The notes below the pieces were generated by a model, which was not told the origin of the DNA, searched no databases, and saw only the letters and a program-made list of their open reading frames with translations. From Nocardia jejuensis NBRC 103114 (lineage in GTDB: Bacteria > Actinomycetota > Actinomycetes > Mycobacteriales > Mycobacteriaceae), in contig NZ_BDBU01000027.1 in assembly GCF_001613145.1 (NCBI RefSeq), positions 186,001-250,000 of the forward strand: a stretch of 64,000 bases of DNA, written 5' to 3'. The number at the start of each line of letters is the position of its first letter. Position 1 is the stretch's first letter. This document shows positions 41,391 to 50,373 of this stretch, piece after piece. The position numbers were made by a program, and so were the translations under genes.

Positions 41391-42510
41391 TCGGTTCGAT
41401 CCCTCTCGTCGCTGCGGCGCTGTTCCGATAGTCGTTGCTGCCGTTCTGGTTTCGGCCGTTCCGCGACGCCGTATCCGGACGCGGCGTCGGTGAGTCCACG
41501 GTCAGGTACAGGGGTTTGCCGACGAGTACGTGCAGCGCCACCCCGAGGTATTCGGCGATCAGGCCGAGCGAGAAGAGCACCGCGCCCGAACACAACAGCG
41601 TCACCGTCATCAGCGAGGCCCAGCCCTCGGGATCGGTGCCGCTGTCGGTGAGCGCGTGATAGACGACCCACGCCGCCATCACCCCGCCCGCCAGCGCGAG
41701 GGTCAGCCCCAGCATGCTCACCAGCCGCAGCCCGCGAGTTCCGCTGCACAGCACCATCTTCCAGAACAGCGAGAACAATCGCCGGTAGTTGTACCCGGAC
41801 TCCTCGCGACCCTCGGCGCGCAACTGCACCGGCACCTGCGCCACATCGCTCACCACCCAGGTGAGCGCGACATCGAGATACACGCCGTTGGAGGCGACCT
41901 GCGCCAGCTGCCGCGCGATATCGCCGCGGATCAGGCGGTAGCTCTCGAACCGGGTCGAATCCGGGAAGGCGAACACGGTCGCCAGCACGATCTTCGCCCC
42001 GCGCGAGGTGATGTTGCGCAGGAAGCCGTGCGGCCGGGTGTTGACCGGCTTGGAGTAGACGAGATCGGCCCGCTGCGCGAGTGCCGCGTCCAGGAATTCG
42101 CCGATGAAGGCCGGGTCGTGCTGTCCGTCCTCGTCCATGGTGACGGTCCAGTCGCCGCCGGCCGCGGCCATACCCGCGATGGTCGCCGCGTCCTGCCCGA
42201 AGTTGCGGCTCATCCAGACCACCCGCACCTGCGGATAGGTCTGCTCGAGTTCCTGCAGCACCACATCGGAGCGATCGGGTCCGTGATCGTGCACGAGGAT
42301 GATCTCGCCGACCTGGAAGGCGGTGCCCGTGGGCGTCGTGGCCGGCGTGCTCAGCTTGTCCAATTCGGCGACGAGCGCGGAGATGGTGTCTTCACCCCGG
42401 TATACGGGAACGACGACCGACACGGCGTGCACTCGCGCCCGGTCCGAAGAACCGGGGGAGACGCTCGGAGCGGTCGCGCCCCGGGAGGTACTTGCGGACG
42501 GAATCGGCAT
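41380..42510 (-). CDS. GT2-family glycosyltransferase (polyisoprenyl-phosphate sugar transferase-like)
   Basis: The 376-residue protein has an N-terminal GT-A domain (VSVVVPVYRG, VHDHGPDRSD, DEDGQHD) and two C-terminal membrane helices, as in DPMS/GtrB-like enzymes that charge a polyprenyl phosphate with a sugar. I chose ATG 42510 over a TTG upstream. It is coupled to the WecE-like aminotransferase and is divergent from a membrane glycosyltransferase-like gene followed by GtrA, completing a GtrB/GtrA-like set. Confidence 0.9.
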   Translation of the reverse strand: MPIPSASTSRGATAPSVSPGSSDRARVHAVSVVVPVYRGEDTISALVAELDKLSTPATTPTGTAFQVGEIILVHDHGPDRSDVVLQELEQTYPQVRVVWMSRNFGQDAATIAGMAAAGGDWTVTMDEDGQHDPAFIGEFLDAALAQRADLVYSKPVNTRPHGFLRNITSRGAKIVLATVFAFPDSTRFESYRLIRGDIARQLAQVASNGVYLDVALTWVVSDVAQVPVQLRAEGREESGYNYRRLFSLFWKMVLCSGTRGLRLVSMLGLTLALAGGVMAAWVVYHALTDSGTDPEGWASLMTVTLLCSGAVLFSLGLIAEYLGVALHVLVGKPLYLTVDSPTPRPDTASRNGRNQNGSNDYRNSAAATRGIEPSEH

Positions 42511-42692
42511 CAGCTCAATCGACTTTCGATGACGGTGCGTGCCGGTGCTCCTCGCCAATCCACAGAGCCCGAGCCGCGCTGAACTCTAACATGGTGCAGG
42601 TCGTGGCCTCCGGCGCAGCTGATCATCACCGCACCATCATTGCCGCACAGGGCGATGCCATCCCAACGGGCTCCCTGTAGGGTTCGGTACTC

Positions 42693-45080
42693 GTGGTGGA
42701 AAGTGCAGTGTCGACGGTGGCCGGGACCACCGAATCCGAGCCCGGGGAGCGTTCGGCGAGGCGCGAGGTGTTCCGATGGGGCGGTGTCACCGCGCTGGGT
42801 GTGACGCTCGGCTACATCGCGGTGCTGCTGGCCAACGCCCGGCACTTCTATACCGATGACACCGAATCCCAATACACCGGACTCTGGGTCTATTTCGGTC
42901 GCGCGTTCCGTGACGGCAACTTCCCGTTGCTCGCGCCGGATCAGTGGATGTCGGGCAATTACACCAATGAGGAAGCGGGCCTGTTCAACCCGCCGCAGCT
43001 GCTGATCGATCTGATCGCGCCCTCGGTGCCCAACCTGGCCGTGTACGCCACCATCGTCAAACTGATCTTCGCCATCATCGCCGGGCTCGGCGTGTACCGG
43101 GTCTGCCTGGCCTACGGCGGCCGGGTCCAGTGGGCCGCGGTCGCCGGTGTGGCGTTCCCGTTCACGGGCTTCTTCCTGTTCTTCGACGAGGCCAGCTGGT
43201 TCACGGCCATGACCGGAACCGCGTGGATGATCCACGCGTGGGCCTCCTCGGTCCGCTATGTTCGCGGTCAGGGCGGGCCGATCCCGGTCTTCGTGTATCT
43301 GTACCTGGCGATCTCGGTGCAGTACGTGTTCCCTGCGGTCGAGGCGGCGCTCGTGCTCGTCGCGGTCGTCGTCGGCGAGATGGTGATGTCGCGGGCGGGG
43401 CTTTTCACGCCGCTGGCCCGGATCGTGCGCGCGGGATTCAAGAACACCGCCGAGGCGACCGCCGAACTCGGCGAGTGGTGGCGGACCCCGGGCAAGGCGA
43501 TCGCGCGCCTGACCGCCGTCGCGGTGTTCGCGGGCATGGCCGGACTGCTGACCTTCCTGCCGAGCATGCTCTCGGCCAAGGTCAGCTGGCGCGGCACCTC
43601 GCAGATCAATAACGACCAGTTCCTCACGGTGCCGTGGTCGGAATCGCTGAACGCCAGCCTGCCCAGCACCATGCCCGCGTTCAATTCCTGGTGGGGCTAC
43701 GTGCAGCCGCTGCCCATGGTCTACATCGCCTGGTTCCTGATTCCGGCGCTCGCGTTCGTCGACTGGTCCAAGGCTCGGGCGCACTGGAAGGAACTCAGTT
43801 CCATCGCGCTGTTCTCGGGCATGGTGCTGATGTGGACCGCCGGTCCCGGCACCATCGGCCCGCTGCGCTGGCCGGCCCGCGTGCTGCCGATGCTGGCGCT
43901 GGGCCTGCTGGTGCTGGTGTGCGTGCTGCTCGGCAGGTTCGGCACCACGCGCGATCTGCGCACCCGCGGCATCGCGGCGACCGTGCTGATTCTGCTGCTG
44001 CTCGCGCGCACGTTCTCCGCCGATCCACGCGACATCGTGTGGCATCTGCTGTCCGCGATCGTGGTGGCCGGACTCGGTGCGGGCGTGGTGTGGCTGTCCC
44101 GCAATCGCGGCCTCGCGGCCGGCGCCCTGCTCGCCATCGTCGCCATGTTCCCGATCGCCTACTTCCAGGTGTGGAGCGTGCAGCCGACCCCGATGTCGTG
44201 GAACCTGCCCGCCAACCGCGAGGACGCGAAGGACAAATTCCCGAAGTTCGACAGCGGCACCACGATTCAGCTCGGCGACCGCGGGCAGTTGCAGAACGCC
44301 GACAAGAGCCTCGACGGCGCCTACGGCTCACTGGTGTGGGGCAACTACGCCAAGGATCTCGAGAAGAACTACGTCAACGGCTACACCCCCAACGGGCACT
44401 TCTACTTCGGCGAGATGCTGTGCATGAAGTGGGACGGCAGCAGCGCCTGCCCGCCCGGCAGCCCCGACCCGTACCAGCGTCTGTTCCTGCCCGAGGCCAC
44501 CACCGGCCGCACCCTCGCCGACCTGATGCTGATCGATCGAGTCGTGTTGCAGCGCACCCAGTATCCCGAGGCCGGGACGCTGCCCGCGCCCGACGGCTGG
44601 CACTTCGTCGACGTGCCCGGGCACGAGAAGTACATCTGGGTCCTCGAGCGTGACGGCGGCGCGATCTCCACGGTCAACGGCCGAGTCGCGGACGCGCACG
44701 GTGTGACGGCGACATCGCTGGAGGAAACCGGTATGTCGAGCCGGGTGCGGGTCTCCTCGGAGTCCGGCGGCAAGGTGGTGTTCGCCCGCCTCGGCTGGCC
44801 CGGCTACCGAGTCACCCTGAACGGCAAGACGATTCCGTTCACGACGGTCGCGAAGGTGTTCGTCGCGGTGAACATTCCGGCCGGGACCGACAAGGCCGAG
44901 CTGGAAGTGACCTGGCGGCCGCCGGGCTGGAAGATCGGCCTCGCCAGCGCGGCGGTGGGCCTGCTGGGCCTGGGATCGCTGCAGTGGCTCTACATCCGCT
45001 CGCGCCGTGACGACGAGGACCAGCAGCCGGACGCACCCAGCCCGGAGCCGGATCGCGAACTGGTGGACTCGCTTTCGTGA
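42693..45080 (+). CDS. Large polytopic membrane protein, GT-C/YfhO-like
   Basis: The 795-residue protein has about a dozen membrane helices and an acidic first loop (HFYTDDTESQYTGLW) resembling the catalytic acidic motif of GT-C glycosyltransferases. A large extracytoplasmic domain at about 500-740 is followed by a final helix. The nearest description is the YfhO family, which glycosylates wall polymers in firmicutes. It would take the lipid-linked sugar made by the GT2/GtrA system and add it to an outer glycan. It overlaps the next gene by four bases. Confidence 0.75.
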   Translation: MVESAVSTVAGTTESEPGERSARREVFRWGGVTALGVTLGYIAVLLANARHFYTDDTESQYTGLWVYFGRAFRDGNFPLLAPDQWMSGNYTNEEAGLFNPPQLLIDLIAPSVPNLAVYATIVKLIFAIIAGLGVYRVCLAYGGRVQWAAVAGVAFPFTGFFLFFDEASWFTAMTGTAWMIHAWASSVRYVRGQGGPIPVFVYLYLAISVQYVFPAVEAALVLVAVVVGEMVMSRAGLFTPLARIVRAGFKNTAEATAELGEWWRTPGKAIARLTAVAVFAGMAGLLTFLPSMLSAKVSWRGTSQINNDQFLTVPWSESLNASLPSTMPAFNSWWGYVQPLPMVYIAWFLIPALAFVDWSKARAHWKELSSIALFSGMVLMWTAGPGTIGPLRWPARVLPMLALGLLVLVCVLLGRFGTTRDLRTRGIAATVLILLLLARTFSADPRDIVWHLLSAIVVAGLGAGVVWLSRNRGLAAGALLAIVAMFPIAYFQVWSVQPTPMSWNLPANREDAKDKFPKFDSGTTIQLGDRGQLQNADKSLDGAYGSLVWGNYAKDLEKNYVNGYTPNGHFYFGEMLCMKWDGSSACPPGSPDPYQRLFLPEATTGRTLADLMLIDRVVLQRTQYPEAGTLPAPDGWHFVDVPGHEKYIWVLERDGGAISTVNGRVADAHGVTATSLEETGMSSRVRVSSESGGKVVFARLGWPGYRVTLNGKTIPFTTVAKVFVAVNIPAGTDKAELEVTWRPPGWKIGLASAAVGLLGLGSLQWLYIRSRRDDEDQQPDAPSPEPDRELVDSLS

Positions 45081-45841
45081 CCGCCGAACGGTTCGCCGCC
45101 GACCTCGTGCCCGCGTCCTCGGACGGTGATGCCGCCGGTTCGGCGGAGGGTGGCGTCGGTTCGCCGGTGGGAGACGCTGCCGGTTCGTCGGGTGGTGATG
45201 TCGCCGGTTCGTCGGGTGGTGATGTCGCCGGTTCGCCGGGTGGTGACGTTGCCGGTTCGACGGGCAATGACGTTGCCGGTCCGGCGGCAGGCGCCGCCGT
45301 CGTGCCGCCGGACGGGCCGGCGGTGTCCGGCCCGGACCGAGCGGGCGAATCCGCTTCCACGGCAGCGGATTCGGCCGAGGCGGTCCCCGCTTCCGCCGGG
45401 CCGCTGCTGCGATTGGTGCGGCGGCAGGAGATCGCGTTCGCACTGGTCGGCGGGTTCAACACGCTGATGGGCATGGTGCTCACCATCGTGTGGCTCACGG
45501 TGCTCGACGGTGCGGTGTCGGAGGATGTGGCGGCCGCGCTGTCGGTCGCGCTGGCGTACGCCGTGGGAATGGTGGTCGCGTTCGTCCTGCACCGCACGCT
45601 GGTGTTCCGGGTGCGCGGGCAGGTGTTGCGCGATTTCGTGGCGTTCGTCGGGGTGAACGCGGTCGGCATGGTGCTGAACATGGTGCTGCTGCAGCTGGCC
45701 GTGTCCGTGCTGCACGCGCCCGCCAAACCGGCGGCCGTGGTGGTGATGGGGCTCGTCGCGGTGGGCAGCTTCTTCGGGCATCGGCACATCTCGTTCCGCC
45801 GATCGCCGGAGGATGCCCGGCCCGGCGTCTCCGGGTCCTAG
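45077..45841 (+). CDS. GtrA-family membrane protein with a repetitive N-terminal extension
   Basis: The last 150 residues form the four-helix GtrA domain (EIAFALVGGFNTLMGMV, YAVGMVVAFVLHRTLVF, FVGVNAVGMVLNMVLL, FFGHRHISF), thought to flip or help flip polyprenyl-linked sugars. The first 105 residues are Gly/Ser/Ala/Asp-rich, built largely from an 8-residue repeat such as AGSSGGDV. GTG 45077 overlaps the upstream stop. The stop codon itself lies in a separate 21-bp repeat array. Confidence 0.85.
   Translation: MTAERFAADLVPASSDGDAAGSAEGGVGSPVGDAAGSSGGDVAGSSGGDVAGSPGGDVAGSTGNDVAGPAAGAAVVPPDGPAVSGPDRAGESASTAADSAEAVPASAGPLLRLVRRQEIAFALVGGFNTLMGMVLTIVWLTVLDGAVSEDVAAALSVALAYAVGMVVAFVLHRTLVFRVRGQVLRDFVAFVGVNAVGMVLNMVLLQLAVSVLHAPAKPAAVVVMGLVAVGSFFGHRHISFRRSPEDARPGVSGS
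45134..45274 (+). repeat. 24-bp coding tandem repeat in gtrA
   Basis: Four full units begin at 45179, 45203, 45227 and 45251, the first two identical; a diverged unit lies at 45134-45157 and a 21-base unit at 45158-45178. The unit starts GCCGGTTCGTCGGGTGGTGA and encodes an 8-residue repeat. Length change would keep the frame. Confidence 0.9.
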
Positions 45842-45914
45842 CCCGATACCGCCGGGTCCCAGCATTCCGTCGCCGGGTCCCAGCATTCCGTCGCCGAGTC
45901 CCAGCGGCGTCGCG
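45831..45914 (+). repeat. 21-bp tandem array overlapping the gtrA stop
   Basis: Four units of 21 bases start at 45831, 45852, 45873 and 45894. Units 2 and 3 are identical (CCGGGTCCCAGCATTCCGTC plus G). Unit 1 contains the last codons and stop of gtrA. Confidence 0.88.
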
Positions 45915-45983
45915 GAGTTCCATCGCGACGTCGCCGATTCACGCCTCGTCCCTGGCCGACTTCTGGACGAGCTCTTCCGATCA

Positions 45984-46275
45984 CCGGGTTCGTCGGCGCA
46001 GTCTCTGAAGCTGCGCCACCTATGGCCGGTTCGTCGGGGCAGTCTCTGAAGGTGCTCCATCTATGGCCGGTTCATCCGGGCAGTCTCTGAACCTGCTACG
46101 CCGATTGCCGGTTCGTTCGGTTTGTTCCTTGGACGGGCTCTGCCGATTGCTGGTTCATCCGGTCTGTTTCTTGGACGGGCTCGGCCGGTTCCCGGCTCGT
46201 CGCGGCCGATTCCCGGACCTGCCCTGCCGGTTCCCGGCTCGTCGCGGCCGATTCCCGGACCTGCCCTGCCGATTC
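45984..46275 (+). repeat. 41/42-bp minisatellite, seven units
   Basis: Units start at 45984, 46026, 46067, 46108, 46150, 46192 and 46234, with a partial eighth. Units begin CCGG(G)TTC or close variants. The last two are identical over most of their 42 bases, while earlier ones have diverged. It fills the gap between gtrA and the Trm112-like gene and has no convincing coding frame on either strand. Confidence 0.88.
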
Positions 46276-46310
46276 CCGGCTCGGCTCGGCGGCCCGGTAG
46301 GTTGTCCTGC

Positions 46311-46529
46311 ATGTCGGAGGAAATCCTGGACGCCACCCTGCTGAGCCTGCTCGCCTGCCCGCAGGACAAGGGGCCGCTGCTGCTCGTGCGCGACGAGCAG
46401 GGCAGTGATCTGCTCTACAACCCGCGTCTGCGCCGCGCCTACCCGGTCGACGGCGGGATCCCGGTCCTGTTGATCGACGAGGCCCGCGACGTGAGCGACG
46501 CGGAAGACGCCGCCTTCATCAGTAGCTGA
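46311..46529 (+). CDS. Trm112/UPF0434-family small protein
   Basis: The 72-residue product has LLSLLACPQDKGPLLL and LLYNPRLRRAYPVDGGIPVLL, the UPF0434/Trm112 pattern. Trm112 proteins activate methyltransferases in eukaryotes and archaea; bacterial homologues are small and often lie next to cell-envelope genes. Only one Cys remains of the usual zinc-binding pairs. Its end overlaps the convergent TetR gene by 11 bases. Confidence 0.88.
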   Translation: MSEEILDATLLSLLACPQDKGPLLLVRDEQGSDLLYNPRLRRAYPVDGGIPVLLIDEARDVSDAEDAAFISS

Positions 46530-47130
46530 TCGGCAGATCGCCGGTGAGGTACCGCTGGACCGTGGGGCCCACCGAGACCGCCAGCTCGGCGATGGACATG
46601 GAGGCGATCGGCTCGATCTGGATGATCTTGCGGGTGACCAGCAGCCCGGCCAGCTGAGACGCCGCCAGCACCGCCCGTTTGTCACCCGACCCGGGCGGTG
46701 AATCCACCCGGGTCCGAACATCTTTGAGCACCACGTCGAGCAGGAACGTGCGCACCAGCGCGGGGTCGCCGCTGCCGATCAGCGTGCGGAACGCCGCGAC
46801 CGCCTGCACGCCGGCGGGGGAGTCCCACACGGTGAGCACCGCGCGGACGATGGTCTCGCCGAGCTGTTCCAGCGGCACGGCCGCGATCTGGGTGAGGATC
46901 ACATCCGGGTCGACCGGGAATTCCAGTGCGGCGGTGAACAATTGCTGCTTGGTGCCGAAATAGTGATGCACCAGTGCGGGATCCACGCTCGCCGCGGTGG
47001 CGATCGAGCGGATCGACGCCCGATCGAATCCCACCTGCGCGAACCGCACCCGGGCGGCGTCGAGGATCGCCTCCCGGGTGCCGGAGTGCCCGGGTCTGCG
47101 CCCGCTGCGGTGTCCGTTGCCGCTCGTCAC
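46519..47130 (-). CDS. TetR-family regulator of the ABC-2 exporter
   Basis: The 203-residue protein has the HTH SIRSIATAASVDPALVHHYF and a C-terminal domain of the type found with ABC-2 drug exporters (TetR_C_17-like). Its GTG start overlaps the permease stop by four bases, so it is the third gene of the exporter operon and likely controls it through the paired palindromes upstream of the ATPase gene. Confidence 0.88.
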   Translation of the reverse strand: MTSGNGHRSGRRPGHSGTREAILDAARVRFAQVGFDRASIRSIATAASVDPALVHHYFGTKQQLFTAALEFPVDPDVILTQIAAVPLEQLGETIVRAVLTVWDSPAGVQAVAAFRTLIGSGDPALVRTFLLDVVLKDVRTRVDSPPGSGDKRAVLAASQLAGLLVTRKIIQIEPIASMSIAELAVSVGPTVQRYLTGDLPISY

Positions 47131-47915
47131 GCGGTGCGCCGCCGCAGGGTCGCCGCGCCCAATCCCAATGCCACGATCGCGAATCCTGCCACGACCGCCA
47201 GATCCCGCCACATCAGCCCCGTCGCCCCCGTGTGCGCCGACACCTGCTGCAGCGCGTCCACCGCGTAACTCAGCGGCAGCACATTGCTGATCGCCTCGAG
47301 CCAGCCCGGCAACTGCCCGCGCGGCACCAGCAGCCCGCACAGGAAGAACTGCGGCAGCACGATGACCGGCATGAACTGCACCGCCTGGAATTCGGTGCGA
47401 GCGAACGCGCTGGCCAGAAGTCCCAGTGCCACACCGAGAACGGCGTCGACCACGGCGATCAGCACCACCAGGATCGGGCTGCCCTCGGCCTGCAGGTCCA
47501 GCAGCCAGAACGACACCACACACGCGATGACGGCCTGCCCGGCGGCGGCGACGGAGAAGGCGGTGCCGTAGCCGCCCAGCAGGGCCGGCTTGGACAGCGG
47601 CGTGGTCATCAGGCGTTCGAGCGTTCCCGACACCCGTTCGCGCTGCATGGCGATGGCGGTGATGAGGAACATGACCACGAACGGCAGCACGCCCAGCATG
47701 GTGATGCCGACGCGATCGAACAGCCGCGGTGCGCCGGGCACGGTCGGGTAGTTCTTGTAGACGAAGTACAGCAGCGTCATGAGCAGCGCGGGCACCAGCA
47801 GGATCATGGCGACCGTGCGGTGATCGGCCTGCAGCTGCTTGAGGATTCGGAGGCTGGTGGCGGTGTAGCAGCGCAGCGGACTGGGACCGCCGGGACGCTG
47901 GTGGGTGGTGGTCAT
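47127..47915 (-). CDS. ABC-2 type exporter permease
   Basis: The 262-residue protein has six membrane helices and the ABC-2 pattern (ITAIAMQRERVSGTLERLM, FARTEFQAVQFMPVIVLPQ, LPLSYAVDAL). It pairs with the upstream ATPase, with which it overlaps by four bases, as a drug or lipid exporter of the DrrB type. Confidence 0.92.
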   Translation of the reverse strand: MTTTHQRPGGPSPLRCYTATSLRILKQLQADHRTVAMILLVPALLMTLLYFVYKNYPTVPGAPRLFDRVGITMLGVLPFVVMFLITAIAMQRERVSGTLERLMTTPLSKPALLGGYGTAFSVAAAGQAVIACVVSFWLLDLQAEGSPILVVLIAVVDAVLGVALGLLASAFARTEFQAVQFMPVIVLPQFFLCGLLVPRGQLPGWLEAISNVLPLSYAVDALQQVSAHTGATGLMWRDLAVVAGFAIVALGLGAATLRRRTA

Positions 47916-48676
47916 CGCGCTTCTTCCTTCCTGATGAGTGCGAGGAAGGCGTTCTCCAAGCTGGATTCGCCTGTATCGGAACGCAATTCGCCGGGGCTGA
48001 GCTGCGCCAGCAGGCGACCCTCGCGCATCAGCAGCAGTTCGTCGCAGTGTTCGGCCTCATCCATCACGTGGCTCGACACCCGCAGGGTGCGGCCCTGCTT
48101 CGCGAGGGCGTGGAACTGCTCCCACAGATCCGCGCGCAGCACCGGATCCAGGCCGACGGTGGGCTCGTCGAGCACGAGCAGTTCCGGATTCGCGACCAGC
48201 GCGCACGCCAGCGAGACGCGGGTGCGCTGCCCGCCGGAGAGTTGATTGCCGCGATGCCCGGCGCGTGCGCCCAGGCCGACGGCGGCGATCGCGTCGTCGA
48301 TATCGGTGCGCGAAGATCCGTACAGCGCACCGAAATACGCGACATTGTCGGTCACGGTGAGGTCGTCGTAGATGCTCGGCGCCTGCGTGACGTACCCGAT
48401 GCGCCGGCGCAGGCCGGCCGATCCGGCCTCGTCGCCGAGCACCCGCACCGAACCTTTCTCGACGACCTGGGTGCCGACGATGCTGCGCATGAGTGTGGTC
48501 TTGCCGCAGCCGGAGGGCCCGAGCAGGCCGGTGATGCTGCCGCGCGGCACGGTCAGCGAAATGTCCTGGAGTACCTGTTGTCCGCCGCGCCTGACCTCCA
48601 GATGTTCGATCGCGATGGCGGGGGAGGCGCCGGTGGGCGCGTCGCCGGGAGGTGAGGCAGAGCTCGGGGCCGTCAT
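47912..48676 (-). CDS. ABC exporter ATP-binding protein
   Basis: The 254-residue ATPase has Walker A GPSGCGKTT, signature LSGGQRTR, Walker B LLVLDEPTVGLD and H-loop SHVMDE, of the DrrA-like class. A 20-residue Pro/Ala/Ser-rich tail precedes the domain. ATG 48676 follows two overlapping palindromes. The operon is ATPase, permease, TetR. Confidence 0.93.
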   Translation of the reverse strand: MTAPSSASPPGDAPTGASPAIAIEHLEVRRGGQQVLQDISLTVPRGSITGLLGPSGCGKTTLMRSIVGTQVVEKGSVRVLGDEAGSAGLRRRIGYVTQAPSIYDDLTVTDNVAYFGALYGSSRTDIDDAIAAVGLGARAGHRGNQLSGGQRTRVSLACALVANPELLVLDEPTVGLDPVLRADLWEQFHALAKQGRTLRVSSHVMDEAEHCDELLLMREGRLLAQLSPGELRSDTGESSLENAFLALIRKEEAR

Positions 48677-48687
48677 GGTCACCCTCA

Positions 48688-48721
48688 ATTCATCGTGTGT
48701 TGAATTCACTGTGTGATGAAT
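48688..48721. promoter_or_regulatory. Two overlapping ATTCA-N8-TGAAT operators
   Basis: Site 1 spans 48688-48705 and site 2 spans 48704-48721; they share the central TGAATTCA, giving a nested palindrome with outer CAATTCATC/GATGAATTG arms. They lie 12-45 bases before the exporter ATPase start and are the likely TetR targets. Confidence 0.85.
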
Positions 48722-48846
48722 TGTGCGACGCGGGTGCGGATAGCGCAAGACCCCGGACCGCGTGTCAACGCGACATGCCGGGGTCTTGTGGAATACGCCC
48801 AGGTGGGGAGGTTGAGTGTGGACCGGGTCCGGTGTGGGCTGGGCGC

Positions 48847-50373
48847 TCAGTGTCCCGAATGGTGTGCGGGTGCGGGTGGCGCCGCCTCCTGTCCGGGGTC
48901 GACGACCACGAACTGGCCCATCATTCCCAGGTCTTCGTGCCAGAGCAGATGGCAGTGGAACATGTACGGCGTGCTCGGATCGGCCGGGCCGTCGAAGCGC
49001 AGCGCGAGGGTTGCCGAGCCGCCCGGCGGCAGGAAGATCGTGTCCTTGGGTCCGCGCAATGCCGCGGGTGGCGCCTTGCCGCCGTACTCGGTCACCGCGA
49101 ACTGCACATCGTGGACGTGGAAGTTGTGTGGCATGCCGTCCTCGTTGCGCACCACCCAGGTCTCGACCGTGCCGCGCGTGACGGTCGCGTCGATGCGATC
49201 CATCGCCATCGCCTGACCGTTGATCTTCCCGAACTCGAGCGTGAAGGTCCGCTCACGCACCGACTCCGAGGCCTCGGGCAGCCGTGCGGACACGAGTGCG
49301 GTGGGCAGCGGCGGGGACGGCCGCAGGGTGGTGGCGGCGCGCAACTCGAGAATGTCGAACCGATCGTCGCCGCCGCTGAAGCGCCGGCTCCAGAAGTCCA
49401 GTCCCATACCGGCGTTCGCGCTGCGCAGCTGCACGCGCTCACCCGCGCGCATGCGCACCACGATCTCGGCGCGCTCGCCGGGGGAGAGCTGCACGCTGTT
49501 CATCTCCGCGGGCTGTTCCAGCAGGCCGCCGTCGGTGCCGATCAGCGCGAACGCGCGATCATCGGAGAAACCGAAGTTGTACACCCGCGCGGTCGAGGCG
49601 TTGAGTAGCCGCAGCCGCACCAGCTCGTCGCCGACTTCGCGGAACGGGGCGAGTGTGCCGTTGACCATCGTGCGATCACCGAGGAAGCCGACATCGGCGA
49701 ACATGCCACGGCCCGTGGCGAATCGGTCGCCGGAGAACTTCACGTCCTGCACGATCAGGGGCAGGTCGTTCACGCCGTAGTCGTGCGGCAGCGGCAGTGC
49801 CGACGAGGCGTCGTCGTCGATCAGGAACATGCCCGCCAGGCCCTTGCGGACATGGGATTCGGTGGCCCCGTGCGGATGTGGGTGATACCAGAGCGTCGCC
49901 GCGGCCTGATCGACCTTCCACTCCGGCGTCCACGTGCCGCCGGAGTCGACCATCTGATGCGGACCGCCGTCCATCGACGCGGGCAGGTGCATGCCGTGCC
50001 AGTGCACCGTCGAGGCCTCCTCGAGCTGATTGCGCACCCGCACCCGGACCTGCTCACCGCGCCGCGCCCGCAGGGTGGGGCCGAGATAGTCACCGTTGAA
50101 CCCCCAGGTTCGGACTAGCCGCCCCGGCTCGAATTCCTTTTTCCCCGAGCGCATGTCGAGCTGGAACACCCGCGTTCCGTCCGCCTCCACGGTGGCGTCC
50201 GCCAGCGGCGGAATGCTCAGCTCCTGATCGAAATCCATTGTGCCGACCGTTGATACGTCCGCACTCGTATATATCCACGTCACGCCGCCTCCGACGACGA
50301 GCGCGAGCACCGTCGCGATCCCGGTGAGGATCAACAGAATTCGCCGCATCCGCGACCGTCGAACTTCCGCCAT
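48847..50373 (-). CDS. Multicopper oxidase
   Basis: The 508-residue protein has an N-terminal membrane anchor or uncleaved signal (RILLILTGIATVLALVVGGG) and three cupredoxin domains with all copper motifs: HWHGMH, WYHPHPHG, HNFHVHDVQF and HCHLLWHEDLGMM with the type 1 Cys and Met. The C terminus ends in a His-rich PAHHSGH. It would act outside the membrane as a copper or phenol oxidase, most likely for copper tolerance. ATG 50373 or 50349 are both possible. Confidence 0.92.
   Translation of the reverse strand: MAEVRRSRMRRILLILTGIATVLALVVGGGVTWIYTSADVSTVGTMDFDQELSIPPLADATVEADGTRVFQLDMRSGKKEFEPGRLVRTWGFNGDYLGPTLRARRGEQVRVRVRNQLEEASTVHWHGMHLPASMDGGPHQMVDSGGTWTPEWKVDQAAATLWYHPHPHGATESHVRKGLAGMFLIDDDASSALPLPHDYGVNDLPLIVQDVKFSGDRFATGRGMFADVGFLGDRTMVNGTLAPFREVGDELVRLRLLNASTARVYNFGFSDDRAFALIGTDGGLLEQPAEMNSVQLSPGERAEIVVRMRAGERVQLRSANAGMGLDFWSRRFSGGDDRFDILELRAATTLRPSPPLPTALVSARLPEASESVRERTFTLEFGKINGQAMAMDRIDATVTRGTVETWVVRNEDGMPHNFHVHDVQFAVTEYGGKAPPAALRGPKDTIFLPPGGSATLALRFDGPADPSTPYMFHCHLLWHEDLGMMGQFVVVDPGQEAAPPAPAHHSGH

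Noticed and set aside
45984..46275. The 41/42-bp array considered as a CRISPR.
   Set aside because: The units are contiguous with no unique spacers, and no cas genes are present.
46061..46369. A repetitive minus-strand frame rich in Gly, Arg and Pro across the minisatellite.
   Set aside because: It is produced by the repeat itself and overlaps the Trm112-like gene; no start signal is visible.
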